Source of the DNA: Cryoendolithus antarcticus
Lineage: Eukaryota; Ascomycota; Dothideomycetes; Cladosporiales; Cladosporiaceae
Length of the DNA: 64,000 nucleotides
Assembly: GCA_002077065.1 (NCBI GenBank)
Contig: NAJO01000013.1
Location: 248,001 to 312,000, forward strand
Reading direction: 5' to 3'
Shown here: piece by piece, positions 26,301 to 37,844 of the stretch
Layout of the letters: each line of letters begins with the position of its first letter
How positions within the stretch are numbered: position 1 is the first letter of the stretch
Made by a program: the position numbers and the translations under genes
Notes under the pieces: model-generated
Database searches by the model: none
What the model saw: the letters and a program-made list of their open reading frames with translations, nothing else
Told to the model about the DNA's origin: nothing

Positions 26301-29300
26301 AGGAAAGTCATTGGAAATGAATGGGAAAGGGCTTGGTTCGAAGGTTTTAACACGCTTGTTCCAGTATTCCATTGCCTCTGGTTCCGCATGGCGTTTTACT
26401 TCATCGATGAAGGACAACATCGAGGGCGCAGGCGGTAGTGCTCCATCCTCACACAGAGCCTCGACTTCTTCCAGGAAGACGGCCAAGGCTGTGCCATCGT
26501 ATATTGCATGATGCATATACAACGTGAGCAGGGCTTCACAGTCCGTAGATTCTGCTACTACAGAGAATGGATGGCTCGCTGTGATCGTGGGTGGGCTAAT
26601 TTCGGATGTGCCGATCCCATTGACTTCTGATTGTCTAGAATATTGAATCCAGTGTAGGTCCATCTCTTCAAATATGACCTGCGCGAACGGCTCGGCGCGG
26701 TCATCTGTTTCTACGAAGCGGGTCCTTAGCATGTCGTGGCGTTGTACCATGGCCTGAAAGCAGGCCTTCAATCTCGCCAGATCGACATGTACCTTGAGAG
26801 TGATCGAATTGCAGTATGCTGTGCCGGACGACCCGGATGCAGCTGCTAGCATGGTACTTTGCAGTGGAGTGCACGGGTATATGGCAGCGATGCTGCCCAT
26901 AGATCTGCAGAGGTCCTCTATTCGACCAATGGTGGTCTCAGCAAAGTATGCGCGTTGCACGGAAGGTCTCGCTGGGCCGAACTCCACTGGCGCTTGATCG
27001 AGTAGCCTTGCCAGTCGCGAAACGGTAGCGTGGCGCAGAATGCGGGTTGGCGTTACTTGTTTCCCTGTCCTTACTGAGATCGCTCTAGCGAACGCTATAG
27101 CAGTAATAGAGTTGAGCCCAAGGACAAAGAAGGACGTTGAGCGCCGGACTTCGCCAAATCTATGATCCAGGTCTCGCAGGATCACTGCAAGTGCTGATTC
27201 TGTAGAAGTCCAGTCCGCAGACTCGCCTGACGTGGACTCTAGTTGCCGAGAGTACGCGGCTTTCTCATCTGCGCCCAGCTGAGCGACTTTTTCCTGGAGT
27301 GCTCGTTTGTCCAGCTTCCCTTGGGCGCTCCGCGGCAGCGCGGCACAGGGCACAACAACGTCAGGGATCATGTATAGTGGCAGAGCCCCTTCAAGAGTGG
27401 AGAAGAGAGTACTCGTGTGCATGCGGACTTGCTTGCTTGCCCGTACTATGCCCTCTTCATCCGCTTGGTACTCAGTCGGGATCCAGCAAGCGATCAGTTG
27501 CTGCGTGGACGCATCGTTGCCGAACACCCACACGGTACAATCATAGACGAAGTCATGTTGTAGGAGGCACGAGGAAACTTCGCCAAGCTCGACTCGATTG
27601 CCCCTAATCTTGACTTGATCATCAAGCCGCCCACTGATCAGTAGACTGCCGTCGGGAAGCATTCGACCAATGTCGCCCGATCTATAGAGTCTACCGTACT
27701 GCGGGTGGTCGATCATAGCTCTTGCAGTGAGGTCAGGTCGCCCGATATAGCCTCTAAACACCTGCTCGCCACCAAAAACGAGCTCTCCAATGGCGCCATA
27801 GCCTAGGACTTCGAACGGTGCTCCGATTCGAACCACAAACGCTGACGTGTTCGGGAACGAACGGCCAATATTGTTAATGACATCAGTCGCGAGCATCCCA
27901 AGATTGACCGTGCATATATTAGTGGTTTCTGATGGGCCATAGCCTTGAGCGAGCCCTATGCCAGCCCATCGCTGATGCACGAGATGCGTCATTGGCTCTC
28001 CAGCGGTGACCAGGAAACGGACATTGGGCACATTCGAAGGATCTATGAGCGCAGCAACAGTCGGAGTAAACGATAGAGCGGTGATATCGAGCGTGCGAAT
28101 GGCGCCTTCAATGTCAGTGAATAGCTCATCTCTCTCGGCGAAGCACAGCGTCATGCCTGTGAACCAGGCGAAGAAGATCTCGAACACGCTGACGTCAAAA
28201 GCTTGTGAGCACGCCTGTAAGAGCCGATCTTCAGGGCCTAGTGTGTAGATATCAGCCAGTACTGACAGATTGCCCAGTAGATTGTCCTGGGTGATGACAA
28301 TTCCCTTTGGCTCCCCAGTCGTTCCAGAAGTGAAGATGGCGTAGGCAGCGTCAGAGCCTTCGTATGGCAGAACGGGCGAGGACGTTACCGCTGAGACGAA
28401 GTCAAACGCATCAGCGTTCAGCGTAGATGCGCCGGTAACTATAGCTTGGGCGAGTGGTGCTCCACTCGCGTCGTGCAAGCAGACACGCGGCTGTGAAAGC
28501 GCAACGATGGACTTGAAGCGATCTGCCGGGGTATCTGGTAGAAGTGGCAGGTACCCAGCGCCAGCCTTCAAAGTGGCAAGTATCGAAATGTAGAGATTAA
28601 AGCTTTTCGCCATGCAAATGCAGACAAGATCATTCGGCTTGACACCGAGTGATGTCAAGCGAGAAGCCAGTCGGTCAGCCCGTAAGTGCAGCTCTCCATA
28701 AGTCATGGAAGTAAGCGTTCGCTCTGAGTCGTGGACCGATCTGCCGAAAACAAGCGCGGTCCTCGATGGACTGTCAGCGGCGATGTCTGACAAGCAACCG
28801 ACTAGTCCTCGGCTGCGCGAGTGCGTTGACGGCGATACGTTGTGCATTGCTAAGAGACTATCTGGCAACCGCCTCCCGATGTCAACCACCAGCCCATGTG
28901 GATTCGATAGCAAGTATTCCACAACGTTATTGATCTGTCGTACTAAGATCCCCACTTGCTCCCTCGAGATCCGACTTTCAAGGTACGTGATCCGGAGCGA
29001 AGGTTCGTCGGTACCTGGCTTGATCTCCAGTACGAGGCTGTATTCGTGGTGGTCGGCGCTGTCTACCTCCACTACGCAGGCTGAGTCGTCGATAGTGGAC
29101 TCCTGCCACACGAACAGGGTATCAAACATGACTACGTCGCTTGTAAAGATAGGAGAGGAAGCTTTAATTGTAGACAGTGGGGTCGACGAGTGCCCCAGCA
29201 TCTCTCGACTTCGATCGTGAAGCAACCGCAAGAGCTCCGCGCAAGTCCGGACCTCATTGAAGTCTATGCGGGAGGGTAGAGTCGATAGGCACGGGCCAAA

Positions 29301-32114
29301 TATCCTGTCAATGTCCTGGACCGGAGCATCTCGCCCGGAGAAGACAGAGCCGTATAGAATGTCTGGTGTACCTGTGTACGCCGCAAGTATATATGCAAAG
29401 GCAGCTTGGTACAACGTGTGCGGATTAGCATCGAGCGATGTCGTAATGTCCTTGATGCTCGAGGTCGATGCTGTGGCGGGCATCCATTCGGTGCGATTGA
29501 GCAATCTGTCGCCTTTCGACCCACTCAAATGTGGGAGTGTAGTCGGCTCAGCGTTCCTGAGATGCTCCTCCCAGAAGGCACTTCTACCGTCTGAATTATC
29601 GTACTCGACGGCCGAGCCGTGGTAATTTACGAAAGAAGCAAATGAGGGATATGTCAGTAGTGAGTCGCCCACAAGGGCACTAGATAGATCCTCGCGCAAC
29701 ACGTCAATGGACCACTGGTCGTACAGCGCATGGTGAAGCTGCAGTAGCACGTGTACACCATCTTCGTGAGCACACAGCTGGATCGGTCGAGGTCGTGCGA
29801 GGGTTGCCATGTCGTCGATCTGGAATTCATGGTCGAGCCTCGGTACCACATAGGTCGATGTGATTGTTCCCCAAACGACCATTAGATACGGGCTGTGGCT
29901 GCCTTCGGATGCAACGAAGCCAGCTCTCAGTAATGGATGTTGGGCAATAATAGTATTGATGGCATTTTGCACTTCTTGTATGCCGACCTTAGCGACCATG
30001 CGAAGCTCGACCCAATTACAGTATGCTTGGGGTTCTCTCGATGTCTGTGCAAGCATACCTAGCTGTGTCGTGGTGCAGTGTATGAGATCCTCAACATCAT
30101 TGCGCTGTTCTGGAGAGATATTGATTCCTGCAATTGCACTTGGAAGTTTGACACTTCGCCAAGTTGATGCTGCGCTCTCAGACGAAGCCGCTTGCTGCGG
30201 TACCGCTCTCAAAGAATGCCGTATGTCAGCTAGCGTGCGAGCTTGTAGGAGCTCCGTGGCATTCACAGGCGGATAGCCGGCTTTCCGTAGCAGTGAAGCG
30301 GCTCGTATCGATGTCAGGGAGTCAAGACTGACAGCACTAGATGACGAGAGGCTAAGATCATCCACACCAGAGATTCCCCCAATTACGGCGGCAATGTCTC
30401 TGTCTCAAATCAGCAGACATTACGACAGGTGTCACGAAAGTCAGAGCTTGCCTCAACATCTCATCGTCTGTACCCGTAGACTCGCCAGCGTGCGCGTATT
30501 GTAATATCTGCTTGTGATGAGCCAGCAATGCTCTCTTGTCGACTTTGCCGGAGGGCATGTATGGCAGTGACGCGAGGACGTGTACGTGACTGGGCATGGA
30601 ATGGGATGGCAGCCACATTCGACAAGCAGCAAGGATGTTTTCTTCACTGACAGCTTCCGAGTCTGAGGCGAAGAACACAACAAGGCTTCCATCGACCACG
30701 TCCGCAACAGCACCACGACAGTGCAGTGTTCGTGAGGCAGCATACTCGACTTCGCCGAGCTCAATTCGCTGGTCATAGTCAGCACAGTGTCAAAAAATGC
30801 CGGGTATCTACTCACTTGGCCACGAAGCTTAATTTGTCCGCTTGAGATACGACCAGCGCAGATTAGCCGGCCGGCTCCATCAACTTTTGCTCTGTCTCCG
30901 GTGCGGTATAATCTGCCGTACATAGGATGCGTGACAAATGCAGCTCGTGTCTCGCGTTCTCGATTGAGGTAACCATCCGCAAGTTGATGACCTCCTAGAG
31001 CGAGCTCGCCTTCTTCGCCAAGAGGCAGGATCTCAATCTGGTCAGTTTGCGATCCATCGAGCGCGGGCGGACGGACGATGAAAGCAGAGACAGTCTGCAG
31101 TGGGGTGCCGATGTTCCCAACAGGCATACCTTGAGCGAACGCATCTTGCAATGTACAGTGTATCGCAGCTTCTGTTGGCCCATACATTCCCCAGAGAATG
31201 CCCTCGGCTGAATCAGAGCCGCCGAAATCATCCATGACACTTTGCTTCAGCATCTCTCCAATCGTTAGCAACAGCTTGAGGGTCGGTACGCTTGCTCGGC
31301 CGTGCAGGAGGCTACTTGCCACTGAAGGCGTAAGCTCGGCTGCGTCCACAGCCAGAGACGTGATGATGCCAGGGAGATCATTTAAGATCAGTCTCCGGTC
31401 GCAGCATACTAAAGTCCGCCCTCTGTACAGCGGGAAGAACATCTCGAAGACAGAGACGTCGAATGTGCAGCTAGCGAACTGCAGAAAGCGATCAAATGAA
31501 GGGATGCGAGTGTCGTGGGCAAGAAGACTTTGTGTAGCTGCGCCATGTGGCAGTACGACTCCTTTCGGGTTGCCAGTGCTGCCAGACGTATACATCACAT
31601 AGGCTGCATCGTTCTCGTCGATTTCGACATGAATCAAGCTTCCGGAACGCTGCCTAAGCAGATCCTCGGCAACGACGACCTTCACCTTACTTGATGCGAA
31701 GGCCTTACTGGAAAGGCTCGCAGAAGTGAGGACGACCTTGGCCGCCACATCTTCGAGAATGAAGGTCAGTCGTTCCGGGGGTGTGTCCGGCGAGATCGGA
31801 CAGAAGGCAGAACCGGCTTTGAGTATCCCAAGGATACTGATGTACAGCAACGGACATTGCTCGATAATTATAGGGACAATGAGAGTCGGGGTTGTACCAT
31901 CTGATGTTTTAGGGCGCATCCGAAGAAGGGAGGCTGCCAAAGCATCGGATTGTCGATGTAGATCATCGTAAGAGATTTGTTGACGGTCGCCATGGGCGTC
32001 CAGAAAGTCTATGGCTGGACAGGAAGCCTCTCTTCGCACCAAACAGTGTAGTAATGACGGCCCGCGTTGCTTTTCAGGGTGTGGATTGAGGATCGAGAGT
32101 CCATCGATCGACAT
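17358..32114 (-). CDS. sidC: Ferrichrome-type siderophore nonribosomal peptide synthetase (SidC/NPS2-like)
   Basis: The product should assemble a cyclic hexapeptide hydroxamate siderophore from three N5-acyl-N5-hydroxyornithines plus small amino acids. Exons are 32114-30816, 30768-30452, 30399-17553 and 17501-17358, giving about 4,868 aa, the SidC/NPS2 size. Domain order with rough residues: A1 20-510, T1 ~563, C1 616-1050, A2 1076-1570, T2 ~1635, C2 1716-2130, T3 ~2183, C3 2260-2670, A3 2689-3185, T4 ~3244, C4 3333-3760, T5 ~3799, C5 3880-4320, T6 ~4365, C6 4449-end. A-domain cores are YTSGSTGNPKG, FTSGTTGEPKG and YTSGTTGQPKG. All six T domains keep the phosphopantetheine Ser. Hand alignment of A3 to GrsA gives D-V-L-D-I-G-G-I-G-K, plausible for acyl-hydroxyornithine but untested. 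There is no TE or epimerase; the terminal C domain presumably cyclises. ATG 32114 is chosen because LSILNPHPEKQRGPSLLH follows at the family N-terminus; the upstream TTG extension is not needed. Confidence 0.93.
17502..17552 (-). other. Intron 3 of the NRPS gene (51 nt, divisible by three, no stop)
   Basis: It has GTATGT at the 5' end, CACTGAT as a branch-like site and CTCGCAG at the 3' end. Because it is 17 codons long with no stop, it reads through in the ORF. Removing it joins MRAYK to HSFDIEATVRDGALDMG, which flows as normal C-domain sequence. Confidence 0.8.
30400..30451 (-). other. Intron 2 of the NRPS gene, non-canonical GC-AG (52 nt)
   Basis: The 5' site is TTGAG|GCAAGC and the 3' site GAGACAG|A. 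Phase 2 on both sides joins DDEMLR to DIAAVIGG, the start of the first carrier domain. The only nearby GT sites would give introns of 36 nt or less and the wrong phase. Confidence 0.75.
30769..30815 (-). other. Intron 1 of the NRPS gene (GT-AG, 47 nt)
   Basis: It has GTGAGT at the 5' end and GACCAG at the 3' end and is phase 0. It joins QIKLRGQ to RIELGEVEYAA, the A8 core of the first adenylation domain, which supports the call strongly. Confidence 0.9.
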
Positions 32115-33786
32115 TGTGGTGGTGCCTAGAGGGCCATCCAAAGCAAGTTGCGGGCTAGCAGGCGAGTATGAAGTGAGCAAACTGGTCGTTCACTCTGTTC
32201 AGTGAGTACCTTCGTCCCTGCAGGGACAAGGTGAAGGGCGGCAGTACTTCGCTCGCCACTTGAAGTTCTGGACATACGAGTTGCACTGCTACTGTCATTG
32301 GTAAGTTCGCATGCTAAATGGTCAGTGAGATTTGATGAACCGATATCGCAGTGAAAGGATGGATATGAGTGAGAACATTGGCGGTCGCGATGGAGGACTG
32401 GTCCATGCTTCATTTTTGCCGTCACATAATCTAATCCATCAATCACCCCATATGGGCCGATGACGGCAGGACTGGGCAAGCGTGTGCCGCTAGCCATCGC
32501 CTGGCTGACAGTAGCGGAGCAACATGTCATTCATTATTGACGCGTCCGGAAGAAAGTTGTGGACGCGATCGTCAAACACGTAAGATCACGAGAGTGGGAT
32601 GAGCCGGCATCGTCTCGGCATGATGGAGAGATGCACTACGGAGCCAACCGCGCATTATCAGATGAGATTGATAATGATCGACCTCACCTCCTGAACTTCT
32701 CCACCTGGATGTGACTCTGTGACACCGCTACCTCTGATGCTAGCCCAACTTGATCCACCAGAGACCCGACTGTACCCGTGCCGAACAGCTCCAGCTGTGA
32801 GCACGTACGACACCGTCGATCCGTGTCCATGAGCGCCGAAGAGCCAGTCGCCCGTGCTTTCCTTGTTCCGAGGTGCAAGCGGGTCGTGCCACACACCTGT
32901 CACAACAACTCACGCCCTAAGGTAATAGTATTACACCCACAGATCAGCCAGGGAGGATGATTTCTCGTTTGTATCGAAGTTTGGAGACTCGTGCGGCTCT
33001 GAATGCACACGATCGCCAAATTGGAACATCGCTGTTATCTGTTTCTTCGGATAGGTTCTTCGTGAAAGACGCAGCCAAACATATGACTGCTGCGGCCAAG
33101 CTAATACTAGCATTACCCACCATGGAGGCTTTGGCTAAGATCTTAATACGATGCCAGCTTCTGACTGCTCCGATGCCGAGCGTGATCCTTATTGGGTTCG
33201 GACACATGCAGGGACTACGCTGTACCTGCTTGTGCAGCGGCGAAACCCTTGGCCGCCAAGATGTCGGTTGTTGACTTTACGCAAGTATCTGTAGCGAGGT
33301 GTAGTGTCCGTGTTGTGCCCAGTTGATTGGTAAGGACTATCAGAATACTGCCAGGTGCAGTCGAGAGCTCGCTATGAGCATTGACCGACAGGTGATTGAC
33401 CTACTGGCCATGAAGTTCGAGGACAAGCCTGATTGCAACTCATGAGCCCAAAACACACACTCCAACAGCGGTAGTAATTTCGAAGGCGGAAATCATATGG
33501 ACTTGAAGTACCTGAGCGAAGCACTTCAGTACCACACGCAGTCCGGCACAAGTGTCTGGCAGAAGACACAAAAACCAAAGACATCGTGCCTAAGCTGTCT
33601 CTCAGGCGATATTTGACAACGTCGAAGGTCATGGATGTGCCGCTCAGACATAGGGAACATTCATAGTGGTTCCGGGAATCACGGCATCTCACTGGCGTCT
33701 CGATATTTAGATGACCCCTGCATAGTAGATGATCTCAGCGCAGAAGACCTTCACGATACTTGACGCGGCAGGGAGGTCAGATTAGC
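32115..33786. promoter_or_regulatory. Divergent promoter region between NRPS and ABC transporter
   Basis: This 1.67-kb region has no supported gene. It holds one perfect iron-GATA motif, a nearby TGATAA (32669-32674) and two CCAAT boxes in NRPS orientation (ATTGG at 32297-32301 and 32377-32381). CCAAT is the site of the CBC/HapX complex. Short open frames here lack coding character. Confidence 0.6.
32655..32663 (-). promoter_or_regulatory. SreA/Sre1-type GATA motif ATCTGATAA upstream of the NRPS
   Basis: The plus strand reads TTATCAGAT, so ATCTGATAA lies in NRPS orientation about 540 nt upstream of its ATG. It is an exact match to the extended ATCWGATAA site known for iron-responsive fungal GATA repressors. 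Confidence 0.7.
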
Positions 33787-36700
33787 ATGCGTGACAAGAA
33801 GCAAGCACGCAGGTCCGACGACACACCGGCTAGAACGACCCTCCGTGGAGCTGCTGTGGAGAGTCAACTTTCCAGCGCCACAGAGCATGGCATCGACAAT
33901 GGCTTCTCCGCCCCAACTCTCGATCCTGGGCAACCCCGGGATCTCAAAACGGTCGTTGGCCGTCTCTCGAGTCGAGTGTACAAACAACTGCTCGGACTCG
34001 ATCCGTTCAAAGCTTCGTTCCCGAGTCTTCATCGCAGCAACCTTTCAGATCGGAAGACCAAGTCTATGGCTACCCTGGGCCTCATCGCTGCCATCGCTGC
34101 CGGCATACCCCTTCCGATCATGTTTGATATCTTTGGGAAGATCATCAACGCTTTTCCTCCGACGGAACAGGAGATAAGAATCCGAATCACGCAGTTGCTC
34201 AGTCTTGCAGTCGCGTACTTTACGATGACTACGTTTTACATGAGTGTCTTTGGCCGCGTGGGCGATACGATCGCGATCACAGTGCGTGAGAAGCTCTTGA
34301 ATTGTCTCTTACACCTAGACCAAGCCTACTACGACACAAATGATCTGGATGTCACGGCTCTGCTTACGGCCAAGGTAGAGACTATCCAGGTCGGCACCTC
34401 AGAGAAGGTAGGCATCTTCGTACAGTCGATGAGCTACTTTGTTGCAGCTTTCAAAGTGGGCTTTGTGCTCAATGCGAAGCTCACTGGTGTTCTATTTTGT
34501 CATTCCAGCGATGGTCATCATCGTGGCGCTTGGATCTCACTGGGTCTCGAAGTTGACGACGCAATTGACCAAGGCGTCCGAATCGGCGAACGCCCTCCGC
34601 GAGTCGGCGCTACGAGCAATAAAGGTCGTTCAGGCTTTCGACATCGAGAACGATCTTTGTCGTAAGCAAAAGGTCTCCCTGCAGTCCAATCTCGGCATAA
34701 GCATCCGGAAAGCGATCATATCTGCCTGCATGTTTGGGTCAATGTATGGTGTTGCTTACGCAGCAAATGGCTTAGCCTTCTTCGTCGGTAGCCGAATGAC
34801 CGCTGGGGGTGAAGCGGGTACCGCATACGCGGTATGCCTGCTGATTCTTGACGCAAGCTTCGTTGTCGGTCAGTTTGCACCATTGCTGGAGATTCTTGCT
34901 CGCGCTACGGCAGCAGGGGAAGAGATTGAAAGCCTTATGGAGCAAACCAAGCAAGCTGAGGTGTGCTGGTCTGCCGAGTCCGAGACCAGTCCTCTTTGTC
35001 TGCATGGCCAAGCAGTGTCTTTCAAAGGCGTTCAATTCTCATACCCCGCAAGGCCGACCGCAAAGGTACTGAACGACTTGTCCCTGCAATTCCAGCCTGG
35101 TACATTCAATGCTGTGGTTGGTACCAGTGGTGGAGGCAAGTCCACCCTAGTCTCCCTGCTGCTCAAGATCTACGAGTCCTATTCGGGCACGATCCGTATA
35201 GGCACACATGACCTACGCCGAATCGATGCCGCCCAGCTCCGGGCTCAGATCTCTGTCGTTGAGCAAGAATCAATACTGTTCAAAGGCAGTATACGCGACA
35301 ACATTCTGCATGGGTTGACAGATAGGTACATTCCAGATGCAAGCAAGCATGAGAGGTGTCAAGAAGCCCTTCTTGCTAGCGGAGTCAATTTCATCGACGC
35401 ACTACCTAATGGTTTGGACTCGGTCATAGACAATAGCCTGCAGCTGTCAGGCGGACAGAAACAGAGACTGTGTCTTGCGCGAGCTCTGATCAACCGACCT
35501 GCAGTACTCATCTTGGACGAACCGACAAGTGCGCTGGACGCAAGAAGTGAGACACTTGTAGCACAGACAGTGAGTAGAGTAGCTACATCAGGGACTACTG
35601 TCATCATGATCGCGCATCGACTTTCTACGATCCTCGGAGCCGACAATATCGTCGTTCTCAGTGATGGTAAGGTGGTGGAGAGCGGCACACCTGACGCAGT
35701 TGCTGTACCCGGGACCATCTTCAATGGTCTACTGGAGACGCAAGGCACCACTTTGACAACATCCGACAGCGATGTGTCATCGGACTCCATTCCAATGCCG
35801 GACAAAGCGTTAGAAATTAGCTCAGCTGGCAGCATTACCACGTCAGCTGCAGGCAACAAGGTGGAGCCGACAGAGGAAACAGCGTCAAGCCGCGTCGTCG
35901 TGAAAGAGCTTGCTCGCTTGATCAAGGCCGATGCACTCCTCATTAGCGTCGGACTATTCTGCTCAGCGGTGAGTGGCGCGATTATTGTCGGCGAAGCCAT
36001 CGTATTCGGCAATCTCATTACCCTGCTCAACTCAGACACGCCAAACCTGAACGATGACATCCGGTTCTACTGTTTGATGTTCTTCATACTTGCATGTATA
36101 GCTTTGGTCAGCTACGCAGGAAGCGGAAGTGCCTTTGGAGTGGCTTCCGCCCGGTTGACAGGCCGTATCCAGCGATCGCTCTTCCGCACCATGCTACGCC
36201 AGGATATGGAATGGTTCGCAGCGCCCGGTCGCTCCCTGCATGAGCTCATGGCTCGCATCAACTCTGATGCTGGGAACCTGGCAGCTTTGTCGGGTGTCGT
36301 GATTGGTACTTTGCTCTCGATATGCACATCAATGGTTGGGGGTATCACACTGTCACTCGTCGTTGCCTGGAAGATCGCTATCGTCCTTCTGTGTTGCGTC
36401 CCAGTGCTGATAGCAGCTGGTTATCTCCGTCTTCGACTGCTGACTGTCTCAGAGGACCGGCATCGGAACGCCTACAACGATGCTTGTGCGATTGCGGCCG
36501 AAGCCTGCCGCAATATCAGGACGATGACTATCCTGGGAATGGAAGATGGTGTCCTGGAGCGATACAAGAAGGCATTGAGGGGCCCATTCAAAAGCGGACT
36601 ACGCTTCACGATCGCTGCCAATGATTTACTCGCTTTCTCGTTCGCGGTGACCTACTTCGTGTATTCACTTGCCTATTGGTGGTAAGTCCTCATACCTCCG

Positions 36701-37844
36701 CTCTTCCCAAGGGGACGTTTTCTCGTGGGCTCCACAGGCGCAAATATGACACTAGTGGTGTGCATTATGGTAGCACGAGATCCTCTAGACTGTCGAAAGA
36801 GCGAAGATACTCTATGGTCACATGCGATCCTAACCTCGCCTAGGGGATCGAAACAAGTCCGCGAAGGAACGTCCACCTCCACACAATTCTTCATCATCCT
36901 ACCAGCTCTCTTATTCTCGGCGCAAGGTGCAGGCCAGGCCTTCAGTCTGACGCCTGAAATTACACGAGCGAAGTCCGCGGCGCGAAATATCGTGAGATTG
37001 TTGTCATTGCGGCCGACGATACTTTGCGATGCCAATCTTCAGGATGTTGCAGGCCGCGACTTTTCAGCCCTCTCGCTGATCGAAAAACCCGGTGGCAGCA
37101 CTCCGCTAAAGATCATATTCGATAACGTCAGTCTACACTACAACAACGACAGCAATCCAGCGCTGCGGGACGTCAGTCTCTCGATCACCGAGGGCCAATC
37201 CATTGCTCTCATTGGCCCTTCTGGAGCCGGCAAGTCAACTGCTATCACTCTCATTGAGCGCTTCCTCGATCCGAGCTCTGGAAGCATCTACATCGACGGC
37301 ATCGACATCAGGAACATGAGCGCACGGAAACTTAGATCAAGAATGAGTCTAGTACCTCAAGAGACAGACCTCTTTCCCGGCTCAATCAGCTACAACGTCG
37401 AACTCGGCGCTGCGCCCGGCCAGACCGTTACACAGTCAGATGTCGAAGCAGTGTGCAATCAGCTTGACTAACGACTTCATCGTTAGTCTACCTGATGGCT
37501 ACAATACCGACTGCTCGTCAAACAGTTCGGCCAAACTCTCTGGAGGACAAAGGCAGAGGATTGCGATTGCCCGGGCGATGATACGGAAGCCGGAGATCTT
37601 GCTGCTGGATGAGCCGACCAGTGCGCTCGATGCTTATAGCGAGAGGGTAGTGCAGGACTCGTTGGAAGCTGCGAGCAAGGGGAGGACAACAATTACAGTG
37701 GCTCATCGGCTAGCTAGTGTGCAAGCTGCTGACCGTATCTTCGTCTTTGATGAAAGGCGGATTGTTGAGCGCGGAACACATAGTGAACTGATTAACATGC
37801 GTGGGTTGTACGTCAGCATGGCAAAAGCGCAGAGCGTTGCCTAA
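33787..37844 (+). pseudogene. Full-size ABCB (MDR-type) transporter with two frameshifts
   Basis: This is a TMD-NBD-TMD-NBD exporter-type ABC protein next to a siderophore NRPS, so export or intracellular movement of the siderophore or a precursor is likely. The first ATG in frame is 33787. NBD1 has VVGTSGGGKSTLVSLL, LSGGQKQRL and [15 protein letters not shown]2 has [25 protein letters not shown] and [12 protein letters not shown] 162-nt intron (36682-36843, gtaagt..cctag) joins AYWW to GSKQVREGTSTSTQFF. Two breaks remain. Near 34490-34500 the frame must advance by one base (VLF to VIPAMVII) at a TTTT run. Near 37440-37471 it must advance by one again (VEAVCNQ to [11 protein letters not shown]), because the first frame ends at TAA 37469-37471. 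No intron of normal length explains either break. The rest is well conserved, so decay is recent or the breaks are assembly errors. Confidence 0.82.

Noticed and set aside
34494..34515. A GT-AG 'intron' that would remove the first ABC frameshift
   Set aside because: At about 22 nt it is far below any fungal intron size seen here and would delete a membrane helix.
36725..36843. Reading through 36725-36843 as ABC coding sequence
   Set aside because: It gives residues foreign to ABC transporters. Splicing 36682-36843 restores AYWW-GSKQVREG in phase.
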